The notes: a model not told the origin generated them from the letters alone. DNA of 64,000 nucleotides from Nocardia otitidiscaviarum NBRC 14405 (GCF_000308635.1 NZ_BAGD01000104.1:1-64000), one strand, 5' to 3'. Counted from the stretch's first letter, positions 1 to 9,067 are shown. Numbers and translations: made by a program.

Positions 1-1
1 G

Positions 2-2479
2 ACGACCGCAGCCACGACCGCTACGGCAACAGCACCGACCGATACGGCTACCGCCGCACCGGAATCGGAGTCGGCGACGACATCGACCGCAGCCGCGCGG
101 ACCGGAATCGCCGATGCGGTGCACGCCGACGTCTCGCACATCGACGACGGTCTCGTCGATACGTCCCGAATCGACGGGGTGCCGGGCGAAGTCACTGGCA
201 CCGGGCGAGCGGATGTGGTGGGGGCGGGGAGCGCCGGTGTGGAATTCGTCGAGGCCGATGCGGAACGGACGCAGCCGGTGGCCCGATCCGGGGGAACCGG
301 GGCTCGCACATATCGCGCGGTCTACGAGTTCATCTCGGTCGCCGAACCGGCCGACTCGGTATGGGCGGAGGCGGCTTTCGTGGGTGCGGGGCTCACCGAG
401 TCCCTGCTGCCCGCGCCGGCGCTGACCGAGTTGGAGCATGCCGCGCTCGCGCACCTCGATTCCGATTGCGCGGCCGCGGCGGATAGTGCGGGTGACTGGG
501 TTGCCGTGGCGCGGCTGCGTGACTGGCTGCTGGAGTTGGCCGAGGGGTACGCCGTTCATCCTCGGGGGCGTCCCGACGAGATGGTGGCCGAGCCGGTGCC
601 CGCCGCGGTGGAGGCCGCGTTGCGGGAGTTCGCGACCGGCCCGGCCCGCGGCGATGCGGCGCGATCGGGTGGCGGGGCGGCGTACGACGTGGACGGGCAG
701 CGGGACGACGCCCGGCTGGCGGCCGCGCTGACCGCCGCCGCCCTGGGCTACCACCGTCGTGAGCGTCGCCCGCTGCGCTGGGCACACGCGGACCGCCTCG
801 ACCATCCGGTGGAGGAATGGGCCGACACTCCGGGCGTGCTCATCGCCGACTGGGGCACGGTGGACACCAACTGGCACCGCACCGGCCAGCATCCCATGCG
901 CCGCTATCTCACCCTGACCGGACGGCTCGGCACCGGTCACGCACCCCCGCCCGGTACCCCGGTCGTCACCCTGTACGACCGTGCGGCACCGGATATCCCG
1001 GCTCGTCCCGGCCGCCGCCCGCTGGCTCGCGCGACCGTGCTGGGCTGTGCGCTGGACGCCAATTTCGACGATGTGGTGCGGGTGGTGGAACTGCTGCCCG
1101 CGGGCTGCGAACCCTTCGACGAACTGCCCGCCGCCATCGCCCCGTGCCCGCCCGCGCGCGCCGACCGGCTCGAGGACGCCATCGAGGATGTGGCGCACGA
1201 TCTGCTGGTGACCCTGCCGGAGGTGCCGCCGACGGCGACCTTCGACCTGCTGTGCCGCCGCCCGCCGCGTCTGCTGTCGGGTGGGGCGCTGCCGGAGGTG
1301 TTCGGCGACCATGCGGCCGCCATCACCGCGGCCGTCCTGGATCTCGCGGATTCCTATGTGGCGGTGCAGGGTCCGCCCGGCACCGGCAAGACCGACACCA
1401 CCGCCCGCGCGGTGGAACGCCTGGTGACCCGGTACCGGTGGCGGGTCGGCGTGGTGGCGCGCTCCCATGTGGCGGTGGAACATCTGCTGGACGCGGTGGT
1501 CCGGGTCGGGGTGTTGCCGGAACTGGTGGCCAAGGCGGACGCGCAGACGGTGGCCCCGGAGTGGTTGGGCATCGACGCCGACCGCTATGCACGTTTCCTC
1601 GACAATGCCGTCAATGGCTGCGTGGTCGGTGGCCTGCCCGACGATTTCACCGATACCGAACGGATTCCGCGCGACAGCCTGGATCTGCTGGTGATCGCCG
1701 ACGCCGGTCGCTTCCCCCTGGCCGATACCGTCGCGGTGGCGGTGAGCGCCCGAAACCTGCTGCTGGTGGGCGATCCCGCACCACGCACCGGGCACGGCGC
1801 GCATCCGGAACCGGTGGACGAGGCGGTGCTGGGCTGGCTGATCGGACCGCATCGGACGCTGCCCGCCGAGTACGGCTACTTCCTGGACCGCACCTGGCGC
1901 ATGCATCCGCGCATGTGCGGCCCGGTGTCGCGGCTGCGCTACGACAATCGGCTGCGGGCCAATGAAACCGTCACGCTGGCACGGGAACTCGACGGCGTCG
2001 CGCCCGGCATCCGCACCGTGACGGTCGAACATCACGGCAATGCCGCCGAATCCGCCGAGGAGGCCCGGGAAATCGTGCGCCAGGTGCGCACCCTGCTCGG
2101 GCTGCCCTGGCATACCGGGGCCGTCACGCGTCGCCTGCATCCGCACGACATTCTGGTGGTCGCGCCGTATCACGCGCAGGTGGCCCGGATTCGAACCTCG
2201 TTGTCCCGCGCCCGGATCGAGGATGTGCTCGTCGGCACCCCCGATCACTTCCAGGGTCGCGAGGCCGCGGTGGTGCTGGTCTCCATGACCACCTCGGCCC
2301 CCAAGGACGCCCCGCACGGTGTCGCGGCGCTGCTCTCCCGACACTGGCTGACCAGCGCTATCTCCCGCGCCATGTGGGCGGCGGTCATCGTGCGTTCACC
2401 GCTGCTGACCGAGTATCTGCCCAGCGGCACGGCGGAGCTGTCGGATCTGGCGGCGTTCCTGCAGCTGGATCGGGTCTAG
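2..2479 (+). CDS. SF1 (DNA2/NAM7-like) helicase / RecB-like protein, 5'-partial
   Basis: The reading frame is open from base 2 with no stop, so the GTG at 119 is probably internal and the gene begins before the window. The first 40 codons are rich in Thr/Ala (ACN and GCN), like a linker between two domains. About 420 codons after the GTG there is a Walker A motif, GPPGTGKTD. Later come a motif V-like segment (VAPYHAQVARI), a QGRE segment (DHFQGREAAVVLVS) and a motif VI-like LTSAISRAMW, the order found in DNA2/NAM7 helicases. The Walker B region reads LLVIADAGRF, so the usual DEASQ acidic pair is weak. A large protein of this sort lies near kgd in mycobacteria (Rv1251c region), and those proteins often carry an N-terminal RecB-like nuclease. 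That half is not visible here. Confidence 0.75.
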   Translation, partial: TTAATTATATAPTDTATAAPESESATTSTAAARTGIADAVHADVSHIDDGLVDTSRIDGVPGEVTGTGRADVVGAGSAGVEFVEADAERTQPVARSGGTGARTYRAVYEFISVAEPADSVWAEAAFVGAGLTESLLPAPALTELEHAALAHLDSDCAAAADSAGDWVAVARLRDWLLELAEGYAVHPRGRPDEMVAEPVPAAVEAALREFATGPARGDAARSGGGAAYDVDGQRDDARLAAALTAAALGYHRRERRPLRWAHADRLDHPVEEWADTPGVLIADWGTVDTNWHRTGQHPMRRYLTLTGRLGTGHAPPPGTPVVTLYDRAAPDIPARPGRRPLARATVLGCALDANFDDVVRVVELLPAGCEPFDELPAAIAPCPPARADRLEDAIEDVAHDLLVTLPEVPPTATFDLLCRRPPRLLSGGALPEVFGDHAAAITAAVLDLADSYVAVQGPPGTGKTDTTARAVERLVTRYRWRVGVVARSHVAVEHLLDAVVRVGVLPELVAKADAQTVAPEWLGIDADRYARFLDNAVNGCVVGGLPDDFTDTERIPRDSLDLLVIADAGRFPLADTVAVAVSARNLLLVGDPAPRTGHGAHPEPVDEAVLGWLIGPHRTLPAEYGYFLDRTWRMHPRMCGPVSRLRYDNRLRANETVTLARELDGVAPGIRTVTVEHHGNAAESAEEAREIVRQVRTLLGLPWHTGAVTRRLHPHDILVVAPYHAQVARIRTSLSRARIEDVLVGTPDHFQGREAAVVLVSMTTSAPKDAPHGVAALLSRHWLTSAISRAMWAAVIVRSPLLTEYLPSGTAELSDLAAFLQLDRV

Positions 2480-3660
2480 CCGAAGCACTTCCCCTCGCCG
2501 CGGTAGGTGGGCACGGTGGTGCGAATACCGTTCTTCACCAGGTGAACTTCGGTGAATCGCTCGCAGAGTTCACCGGCCTTGGCGTGGCGGAACCAGACGC
2601 GGTCGCCGATGCGCAGTCCACCCGCGCCGGTGAGCGGGGTCTGCACCTCACCCGCACCCTCGGTGCCGATCAGCTTCAATCCCAAGGGCCACACCGGCTT
2701 CGGCACCCGTGACGCACCCGCCGGACCGGAGGCGATGAACCCACCGGAGAAGACGGTGGCGATGCCCGGGGCCGGGCGGCGCAGCACGGGCAGGGCGAAG
2801 TGCATGGCCGGGCGCCGGGCCAGATTGCGATAGCCGTCGAAGAGGGTGGGCAGATAGAGCCCGGAACCGGCGGTCACCTCGGTGACGTCCGGGTCGGCGA
2901 TGCTCACCTCGATGGAGCCGGTGCCGCCGCTGTTGACGATCTCGAGTTCACCGACCTCGGCGCGCACCGCCTCCAGCACCGTGCGGCGACGCCGCAGGAT
3001 TTCCGCAGCGGACATCTTCTTCACCAGGCGCACAGCGGGATTCGTATCGGGCAGGCCCGCGATCTGCGCCTCGTAGGTCATCACGCCGACCACTTCGAAG
3101 CCGCGCCGGACGGCCGCGGCGGCCAGGGCGGCGGCCTGCTCCGGGGTGCGGATGGGCGAGCGGCGCACCCCCAGGTGCAGCGGGCCGATCCGCAGCGAGG
3201 CGTCCACGTCGAGGCAGACGCGCGGGTGCACGTGCTCGGTGCCGACGGCGGCACGAATGAAGTCCAGCTGATCGACATCGTCGACCATGAGGGTGATGGC
3301 CGCGCGCAGCGTGTCGTCGGCGGCCAGTTCGGCCAGGGCGGCGCGGTCGGCAGTGGGGTAGCCGAGCAGGATGTCGCGGGCGCCCTCGTGCACCAGCCAG
3401 ATGGCCTCGCGCAGGGAGTAGCCCATGATGCCGGCAAAGCCGCCGTCGGCGGTGAGGTCCTTGCCGAGCACTTCTTCCAGCACGGCCCGGCACCGCACCG
3501 ATTTGCTCGCCACCCGGATCGGTACGCCGTTCGCGCGGCGTACCAGGTCGTTCGCATTGGCCCGCAGGGCGGCGAGGTCGACGGCGGCCAACGGTGGATC
3601 CAGATCGGCGGTGGCCGCGTGCAGCCCGCTGATCAGCGACGAATCGGTCACATAGGCCAC
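2476..3660 (-). CDS. PLP-dependent amino acid aldolase/deaminase, D-threonine aldolase-like (fold type III)
   Basis: A 394-aa protein of the alanine-racemase-N fold. The segment VASKSVRC around Lys53 fits the PLP Schiff-base lysine of D-threonine aldolase and D-serine dehydratase (DSD1-like) enzymes. Near the C-terminus His359 and Cys366 (RHAKAGELCERF) match the metal-binding His/Cys of the DSD1-like domain. By family it should cleave or deaminate a D-beta-hydroxy amino acid in the cytoplasm; the substrate cannot be read from sequence. The start is ATG at 3660. Its stop codon overlaps the stop of the convergent helicase gene in a CTAG at 2476-2479. No partner gene is adjacent. Confidence 0.8.
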   Translation of the reverse strand: MAYVTDSSLISGLHAATADLDPPLAAVDLAALRANANDLVRRANGVPIRVASKSVRCRAVLEEVLGKDLTADGGFAGIMGYSLREAIWLVHEGARDILLGYPTADRAALAELAADDTLRAAITLMVDDVDQLDFIRAAVGTEHVHPRVCLDVDASLRIGPLHLGVRRSPIRTPEQAAALAAAAVRRGFEVVGVMTYEAQIAGLPDTNPAVRLVKKMSAAEILRRRRTVLEAVRAEVGELEIVNSGGTGSIEVSIADPDVTEVTAGSGLYLPTLFDGYRNLARRPAMHFALPVLRRPAPGIATVFSGGFIASGPAGASRVPKPVWPLGLKLIGTEGAGEVQTPLTGAGGLRIGDRVWFRHAKAGELCERFTEVHLVKNGIRTTVPTYRGEGKCFG

Positions 3661-3736
3661 TCAACCATGAAACTGGTCATCCGTCCAGCATTCCGGACGT
3701 GCCGAACCCGCCCACTCCAGGACTACCCCGACCGAC

Positions 3737-3757
3737 GCGCCCGCTGCCACCGGGCGC
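3737..3757 (-). terminator. Hairpin downstream of the TetR-like gene
   Basis: Perfect 7-bp arms GCGCCCG/CGGGCGC with a 7-nt loop lie 11 bases past the stop of the minus-strand gene ending at 3769. There is no T-run, as is usual for actinobacterial terminators. Confidence 0.45.
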
Positions 3758-3768
3758 ACCGCTTCGAC

Positions 3769-4206
3769 TCAACCGCGATCGAGCGCCTTGGTCGACAGGC
3801 TCGAGACCAGGTCGTCCAGCACCACCAGGGCGGTTTCGTCATCGCAGTCGGCCAGCCAGCGCAACACGATGCCCTGCATGACCGCGACCAGGTAAGCGGC
3901 GATGGCCTCGACCGGCTCCAGCCATTCGGTGCCCGAACGCTCGGCGCACAGATGCAGGAAGGACACGACATCGGCGTCCATCTGCCGGTACATGGCCGAC
4001 GCCACCGGATCCGGGGTGCAGACCGACTGGTTTTCCCAGCGGCGGCGCAACACCGCCAGGGTGGATTCGTACGCCTCGATCTGCCGGTCCGGCGTGGCCT
4101 TGATGATCGGCCACAGCGCGCTGATTCCGGCGTGCAGCAGTACGCGCAGCGCCCGGGTACCGGTGAAATCGAGCGAGGCGGCGGCCTTCTCGATCGACTC
4201 GGTCAT
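3769..4206 (-). CDS. TetR-family C-terminal-like protein lacking the HTH domain
   Basis: The predicted 145-aa helical protein, beginning MTESIEKAAASLDFTG, resembles the ligand-binding/dimerisation domain of TetR regulators. It has no N-terminal helix-turn-helix. I looked upstream on the same strand in all frames and found no displaced HTH, so a simple frameshift does not explain its absence. The start is uncertain: ATG at 4206 is used, and GTG codons at 4218 and 4287 are in frame and would give up to 172 aa. It could be a truncated regulator or a DNA-free dimerisation partner of another TetR protein. The DNA upstream is AT-richer than its surroundings, which fits a rearrangement breakpoint. 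Confidence 0.6.
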   Translation of the reverse strand: MTESIEKAAASLDFTGTRALRVLLHAGISALWPIIKATPDRQIEAYESTLAVLRRRWENQSVCTPDPVASAMYRQMDADVVSFLHLCAERSGTEWLEPVEAIAAYLVAVMQGIVLRWLADCDDETALVVLDDLVSSLSTKALDRG

Positions 4207-4675
4207 GGCGGGCCGCACTCCGATGTGAATTGTTTCTCCAGCGCTCAACGACGACTCCCTCAGCGAAAGAACTCGCGCACTTCGCACTGCGCGGCTCGCT
4301 CAGCGGGTTGCCGGATCGACACTGATCCCCCCAGGCTTCCACCTCGGATGCAACCGCTCAACGGGTACCGATGGTAAAGGTTTTTCTGGGTGCTCGACCA
4401 GCTTTGATAGCCATTTTCGTACCTGAAGACGGTTTTGTTACCTAATCGGAACAGTGACGCGATCGAACGGGAATGTTCGGAATTAGGCTGGCGACCTGGT
4501 AAACGCCGACTTTGGCGACCGAACGGTATTTTATGGATTCGATTCGGGACAATGCCACATACTGTGCCATATGACACAGGTGTAAGCCGTAAAGCCCCCT
4601 GGTCATAGCAGGAATTCGTCCCATCGATCCGACATCGACACCCACGGTATACCGCCGTACCGATAGCCTGGGTCG
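4207..4675. other. AT-richer intergenic region with no convincing gene
   Basis: About 470 bases between the TetR-like gene and the phosphatase. The base composition is clearly less GC-rich than the flanks, with runs such as ggtttttctg and tattttatgg. Short ORFs here show no coding-like third-position GC. The only structure I found is the palindrome at 4562-4579. Confidence 0.5.
4562..4579. promoter_or_regulatory. Palindrome upstream of the phosphatase gene
   Basis: CTGTGCCATATGACACAG pairs at 8 of 9 positions. It lies about 100 bases before the start of the phosphatase gene, inside the AT-richer stretch, and is a plausible repressor or activator site. The regulator is unknown. Confidence 0.3.
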
Positions 4676-5410
4676 GTGACTTCAGCGGGCTCCGATCAGT
4701 TCCTCATCCCCGGCACCTTCAACTACCGCGACGTCGCGGGCGCGCGCACCGGAGGCGGCGCGAAGGTCCGCTCGGGGATCCTCATGCGGTCGGCCGAACT
4801 CAGCCGCCTCGACGGCGACGGCCACGCCACCCTGCTCGAACTCGGCATCACCGACGTGCACGACCTGCGCGGCCACGCCGAGATCGACTACATCGGTCAC
4901 GACTCGCTACCCGAGGGCGTGCGGCTCAACGTCACCCCGTTCGATCCGCGCATGGGCGAGGCCCCGCCGCACGAGGCCCGCCGCCACAGCACCGCCTCCG
5001 CGCACATGCTCGAGGTCTACCGCCGGTTCCCCGCCCTGCCCGAGGCGCACACCGCCATCGCCGCCCTGGCCGACTCGATCCTGGCGGGCACCGCGCTGGT
5101 GCACTGCGCGGCGGGCAAGGACCGCACCGGCTGGGCCGTCGCCACCGTACTGCGCGCCGTCGACGTCACCGAGGACGACATCTTCGCCGACTACCTGCGC
5201 AGCAACGACGCCGTCCCCACCCTGCGCGCGATCATCGCCGCCGGCAGCGACGAGGAACTCTCCGACGATCTGCTCGGCGTACGCGCCGACTACCTCGCGG
5301 CGGGAACCGCCTCCATGGTGGAGATGTACGGCGGCATCGACGGCTACCTCGTCGAGATCGGCATCACCCCCGACCGCCGCGAGGCTTTGCGCGCCCGCCT
5401 GCTGGAGTGA
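4676..5410 (+). CDS. PtpB-like tyrosine/lipid phosphatase
   Basis: A 244-aa cysteine phosphatase of the Y_phosphatase3 group. The signature HCAAGKDRTG places the nucleophile at Cys144 and the phosphate-binding Arg at 150. The extra Ala-Gly-Lys-Asp in the loop is typical of the MptpB (Rv0153c) type, which acts on phosphotyrosine, phosphoserine and phosphoinositides. The N-terminal NYRDVAGARTG segment is also characteristic. The start is GTG at 4676. There is no signal peptide, although the mycobacterial relative is found outside the cell. The gene ends one base before the tRNA-Gln on the opposite strand. Confidence 0.85.
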   Translation: MTSAGSDQFLIPGTFNYRDVAGARTGGGAKVRSGILMRSAELSRLDGDGHATLLELGITDVHDLRGHAEIDYIGHDSLPEGVRLNVTPFDPRMGEAPPHEARRHSTASAHMLEVYRRFPALPEAHTAIAALADSILAGTALVHCAAGKDRTGWAVATVLRAVDVTEDDIFADYLRSNDAVPTLRAIIAAGSDEELSDDLLGVRADYLAAGTASMVEMYGGIDGYLVEIGITPDRREALRARLLE

Positions 5411-5411
5411 G

Positions 5412-5483
5412 CTCGCCCGCCAGGACTCGAACCTGGACAGCGAGAACCAAAATCTCGCGTGCTGCCGATTACACCACGGGCGA
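5412..5483 (-). tRNA. tRNA-Gln (anticodon TTG)
   Basis: Read on the minus strand, the acceptor arms TCGCCCG and CGGGCGA pair fully with discriminator G. The anticodon arm is CGAGA-TTTTGGT-TCTCG, giving anticodon TTG. The T-arm holds GGTTCGAGTCC. The 3' CCA is not encoded. No other tRNA is adjacent. Confidence 0.93.
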
Positions 5484-5651
5484 AAGCTGGTGCGGGAGAC
5501 CGATCCTCGCCGATCCATACGGTTTCCGACAAACGATTATCGGCGACCACCACGCATCAGTGCCGAGCACGGATGCGGAGTCCGCGCCCCGGTCGCCGAG
5601 CGTCGACCTCGTTTCCGGTGCGTGCACCACCGTTCGAGCCCCTCGTCCCTG

Positions 5652-5745
5652 GTGACGGCGGCACCAGGGAACGGCGAGCCCAGATGGCGGCGGCACCGGA
5701 CAACGGCGATCCGGGAAGGACGGCGGCACCGGGCGGATTGCGTCG
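5652..5745. repeat. Imperfect triplicated repeat in a gene-free stretch
   Basis: The word CGGCGGCACC occurs at 5656, 5688 and 5721, with partly matching flanks and a period of 32-33 bases. It lies in the 297-base stretch between the tRNA and the acyl-CoA ligase, where I see no gene. Confidence 0.4.
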
Positions 5746-5780
5746 GCAGCACTCGGTGATGCGAGGGCGGAACGCGCCGT

Positions 5781-7025
5781 CTACCGGTGGGCGCGGCGGA
5801 CGAGGCCGTCGGCGTCGATGCTGACCTGATTCCCGGTGTGGAACCAGGTTCCGGTGAAACGGGATTCGGTGGTCTGCGGGTCGTTCCAGTAGCGCCGGGT
5901 GACATTGGGGCCGCGGCAGAGGAGTTCGCCGTGGCCGGTGTCGGCGCGCGGGCCCCAGAGCGCGAGTTCGGTTCCGCCGAAGGCGAATCCGAGCGCGTCC
6001 CGGGTGGCGGTGTCGTCGCGGGCCAGTCCGATGCCGCTGGTCTCCGTCGCACCCCACACCGACCATTGGCGGGCCTCGGGGAAGATGTCGCGCAGGGCGG
6101 CGGCGACCGTATCGGCGATCCCGGGTTCGGCGGCGGCGAGTTCGGCGCGATGACCGGCACTGCACACCCGCCCGACCCGGTCCAGGCGCAGCCCCGCCAG
6201 TTCGGGCACCAGCCCGGCGAACACCCGCGGTGTGGCCGAGACCATGTCGATGCGTTCGGACACCAGCGCTGCCGCGACCGCCTCCGGGTCGGGGGCCAGC
6301 ACCACGGTGCCGCCCACCGCGAAGGTCGGCAGCAGCTGGTCCACGCAGCCGCTGGCATGCGACAGTGGCAGCAGCAGCAGATTTCGCAGCCCGTCGGTGG
6401 GCAGATCCAGCGCGCCCACCACGGAGCGGATGGCCGAGAGCAGATTCTCGTTGGTCAGCTCCACGCCCTTGGGGTCCGCGCCGTGGGCGGGGCTGGTGTA
6501 GCAGAGCAGGGCCAACTCGGTCAGCGAGGCGCCGTCGTCGATGAACGCCGCGCCGTCGGGCAGCGCCTCGCGGAATCCGGCCGCACTGCCGCCGCCGTCC
6601 AGGATGTAGTCCGCGCAGCTGTCGTGGATCACCCGTTCCGCCAGCGCATCCGGGAGGCCCTCGTGTACCAGTACCGGCACCGCACCGGAGAGCAGCGCCC
6701 CCAGGAACGCCTGCACCCAGCGCGCCCCGACCGGCATGCGCACCGCCACCCGGTCGCCGTAGCCGATCCCGTGCTCCTGCAACCCGCCCGCGATGCGGGA
6801 GGCCGAGTACCAGAGCTCGCGGTAGGTGAGGCGGGGGCCGCCGATCTCGACCACCGCCTCCCGCGCCGCGAAGGTGTGCACCTGGATGTCCAGCAGCTCG
6901 GTGAGCGCCGGATTCAGGTTGCCGTACCGCAGCACGCCGTCGGCACCGCGCGCAAGGGGGTTGTCGCTCCAGGCTTTTCGCGATTCGCACGACGCCTGGG
7001 GATATTCGACCAGTAACTGCGACAT
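5781..7025 (-). CDS. Acyl-CoA ligase-like (ANL) protein lacking the C-terminal domain
   Basis: A 414-aa AMP-forming ligase-like protein starting at MSQLLVEYPQ. The N-terminal ANL subdomains are complete, including A5 WGATETSG and the A8-side GTWFHTGNQVSIDADG. It stops directly after the hinge, at DADGLVRRAHR, so the roughly 100-residue C-terminal domain with the catalytic A10 lysine is absent. The phosphate loop is also altered: YTSPAHGADPKGV replaces the usual YTSGTTG-PKG. I could not find the missing part in another frame downstream. It may be a degenerate ligase or a specialised adenylating domain. An in-frame ATG at 7052 is a less likely start. The minus-strand neighbour upstream is an enoyl-CoA hydratase. 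Confidence 0.7.
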   Translation of the reverse strand: MSQLLVEYPQASCESRKAWSDNPLARGADGVLRYGNLNPALTELLDIQVHTFAAREAVVEIGGPRLTYRELWYSASRIAGGLQEHGIGYGDRVAVRMPVGARWVQAFLGALLSGAVPVLVHEGLPDALAERVIHDSCADYILDGGGSAAGFREALPDGAAFIDDGASLTELALLCYTSPAHGADPKGVELTNENLLSAIRSVVGALDLPTDGLRNLLLLPLSHASGCVDQLLPTFAVGGTVVLAPDPEAVAAALVSERIDMVSATPRVFAGLVPELAGLRLDRVGRVCSAGHRAELAAAEPGIADTVAAALRDIFPEARQWSVWGATETSGIGLARDDTATRDALGFAFGGTELALWGPRADTGHGELLCRGPNVTRRYWNDPQTTESRFTGTWFHTGNQVSIDADGLVRRAHR

Positions 7026-7139
7026 CCGTCCCTCCGAGTGCCTCCGAGCCATCAGGCACCAGTGACTATATGATGCACGTCACATTCTAGGGTGGATTGT
7101 CGGCAAACGTCTTTCAGCCGTCACCCGGCTGAAACCGAC

Positions 7140-7934
7140 TCACTGACCGGTATAGGTGGCCTTACCTGGGCCGACCTCGAGAAAGCTGCGGACCGCGCCC
7201 TGCAGATCGGCGGTGTCGAACAGCGCGCCGGAGACGGCCGGGGTCACCGAATCGGCGTGGGCGACACCGCCGGAGCGCCACGCCTCGATGATCTGCTTGG
7301 TGGCGGCGTGCGCCTTGGTGGGACCGTCGGCGAGGCGGGCCAGCAGCGCGCGGGCGGCGGTGTCGACGTCCTCGTGGACGGCGTTGACCACGCCCCAGTC
7401 GGCCATGGTGGCGGCGTCGTAGAGGTCGCCGGTCATGACGAATTCGCGGGCGCGGCCGGATCCGGCGCGCTCGGCCAGCCGCTGCGGACCGCCCATGGAC
7501 GGGGTCAGCCCCACCACGGTCTCCACCAACCCGAACTTGGCCTTGGGCGCGGCCAGGATGACATCGCAGGCCAGCGCGACCTCGAAGGCGGCGGTCAGGG
7601 TGAGGCCGTGCGCGGCGAACACGACCGGGCAGGGCAGCGCCTCCAACGGGTGGATGATGCGCGCGAACAGGGTCCGCCACAGTTCCGCGCCCTGATCGGG
7701 GGTGAGGCCGTCGAAGATGTGCACGTCCACGCCGCCCGACACCAGCTTGCCCTCGGCGCGCAACAGCAGTGCCCGCGGCGGGGTGGCCGACAGCTCGGCG
7801 ATATCGGCCGCCAGGGCCTCCATCAGCGCCTTGTCGAAGAGGTTCAGCGGCGGATGCGCGACGGTGATGACGGCGGCCCGCGCGCCACCCTCGGTGGTGA
7901 CGTACTCGAGACGGGTCGGCTTGGTGTCGGTCAT
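7140..7934 (-). CDS. Enoyl-CoA hydratase/isomerase family protein
   Basis: A 264-aa crotonase-fold protein. HPPLNLFDKALMEAL near the N-terminus and the central AFEVALACDVILAAPKAKFG match the CoA-binding and oxyanion-hole regions. A glutamate in FGLVETVVGL occupies the usual catalytic position. It probably hydrates or isomerises an enoyl-CoA in beta-oxidation or a related pathway; the substrate is unknown. The gene is 114 bases upstream of the ligase-like gene on the same strand and divergent from the GST-like gene. They may be co-transcribed, but the gap makes this unsure. Confidence 0.85.
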   Translation of the reverse strand: MTDTKPTRLEYVTTEGGARAAVITVAHPPLNLFDKALMEALAADIAELSATPPRALLLRAEGKLVSGGVDVHIFDGLTPDQGAELWRTLFARIIHPLEALPCPVVFAAHGLTLTAAFEVALACDVILAAPKAKFGLVETVVGLTPSMGGPQRLAERAGSGRAREFVMTGDLYDAATMADWGVVNAVHEDVDTAARALLARLADGPTKAHAATKQIIEAWRSGGVAHADSVTPAVSGALFDTADLQGAVRSFLEVGPGKATYTGQ

Positions 7935-8032
7935 GAGGGCGAATCTAGGCGCTGGCGCGACCGGGCGACAGCCCTGCCCACCGACGGTGTCACGCCCTAC
8001 TGGGAGCGCGCGCCTTCTGACAGACTGGCCGG

Positions 8033-9067
8033 GTGACTACTTCGGCTTCGGACACTTCGCAGCGCGGCAGCTACGTCGAACCCGGCGAGTTCACGCGGGA
8101 CACCAACTACATCACCACCCGGATCACCGCCGACGGGCCCGACGGCTACCCGGTGGAGCCCGGCCGCTACCGACTGGTCGCGGCGCGCGCCTGCCCGTGG
8201 GCCAATCGCACGCTCATCGTGCGGCGACTGCTCGGCCTGGAACCGGTACTGTCGCTGGGCCTCTGCGGGCCCACACACGACAAGCGCAGCTGGACCTTCG
8301 ATCTCGACCCGGGCGGCGTGGATCCCGTACTCGGCATCCACTTCCTGGCAGACGCGTACTTCGCGCGCTTCCCCGACTACCCGCGCGGCATCACCGTCCC
8401 CGCCGTCGTGGACGAACGCACCGGGCAGGTCGTCACCAACGACTACGCCCGGATGACACTCGACTTCTCCACGGAGTGGACCGAATACCACCGCGCGGGC
8501 GCGCCGCGGCTGTATCCGGAGGAGCTGCGCGCCGAGATCGACTCGGTGAACCGGCGGGTCTACACCGAGGTCAACAACGGCGTCTACCGCTGCGGATTCG
8601 CGGGCTCCCAGGACGCCTACGACGCCGCCTACGACCGGCTGTTCACGGCGCTGGACTGGCTCTCCGAACGGCTCGCCGGGCAGCGCTACCTGGTGGGCGA
8701 CACCATTACCGAGGCCGATGTGCGGCTGTTCACCACGCTGGTGCGATTCGACGCCGTGTACCACGGGCACTTCAAATGCAATCGCGAGAAGCTGACCGAA
8801 CTACCCGTGCTGTGGGCCTACGCCCGCGACCTGTTCCAGACGCCCGGCTTCGGGGACACCGTCGACTTCACGCAGATCAAACAGCACTACTACATCGTCC
8901 ACCGGGACATAAACCCGACGGGGATCGTGCCCAAGGGGCCGGAACTGTCCAATTGGCTCACCCCACACGGACGGGAAGCGCTGGGCGGCAAGCCGTTCGG
9001 CGACGGCACCCCGCCCCCGCCGCCGGTGGAGGCCGAGCGGGTGCCTGCCGAACACGGGGCGGCGTAG
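8033..9067 (+). CDS. Xi-class glutathione transferase / glutathionyl-hydroquinone reductase-like protein
   Basis: A 344-aa protein of the ECM4/YqjG family. The active site CPWANR has its catalytic Cys at 54, and the C-terminal helical domain has FDAVYHGHFKCNREKL, a strong family signature. These enzymes reductively remove glutathione from glutathionyl-hydroquinones. Actinobacteria of this group normally make mycothiol rather than glutathione, so the native thiol is an open question. The start is GTG at 8033. The last 25 residues are proline- and glutamate-rich. Confidence 0.85.
   Translation: MTTSASDTSQRGSYVEPGEFTRDTNYITTRITADGPDGYPVEPGRYRLVAARACPWANRTLIVRRLLGLEPVLSLGLCGPTHDKRSWTFDLDPGGVDPVLGIHFLADAYFARFPDYPRGITVPAVVDERTGQVVTNDYARMTLDFSTEWTEYHRAGAPRLYPEELRAEIDSVNRRVYTEVNNGVYRCGFAGSQDAYDAAYDRLFTALDWLSERLAGQRYLVGDTITEADVRLFTTLVRFDAVYHGHFKCNREKLTELPVLWAYARDLFQTPGFGDTVDFTQIKQHYYIVHRDINPTGIVPKGPELSNWLTPHGREALGGKPFGDGTPPPPPVEAERVPAEHGAA

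Noticed and set aside
2800..4377. 525-codon plus-strand frame over the aldolase and TetR-like genes
   Set aside because: It crosses two real minus-strand genes and reads as a Gly/His/Asp-rich string without any domain.
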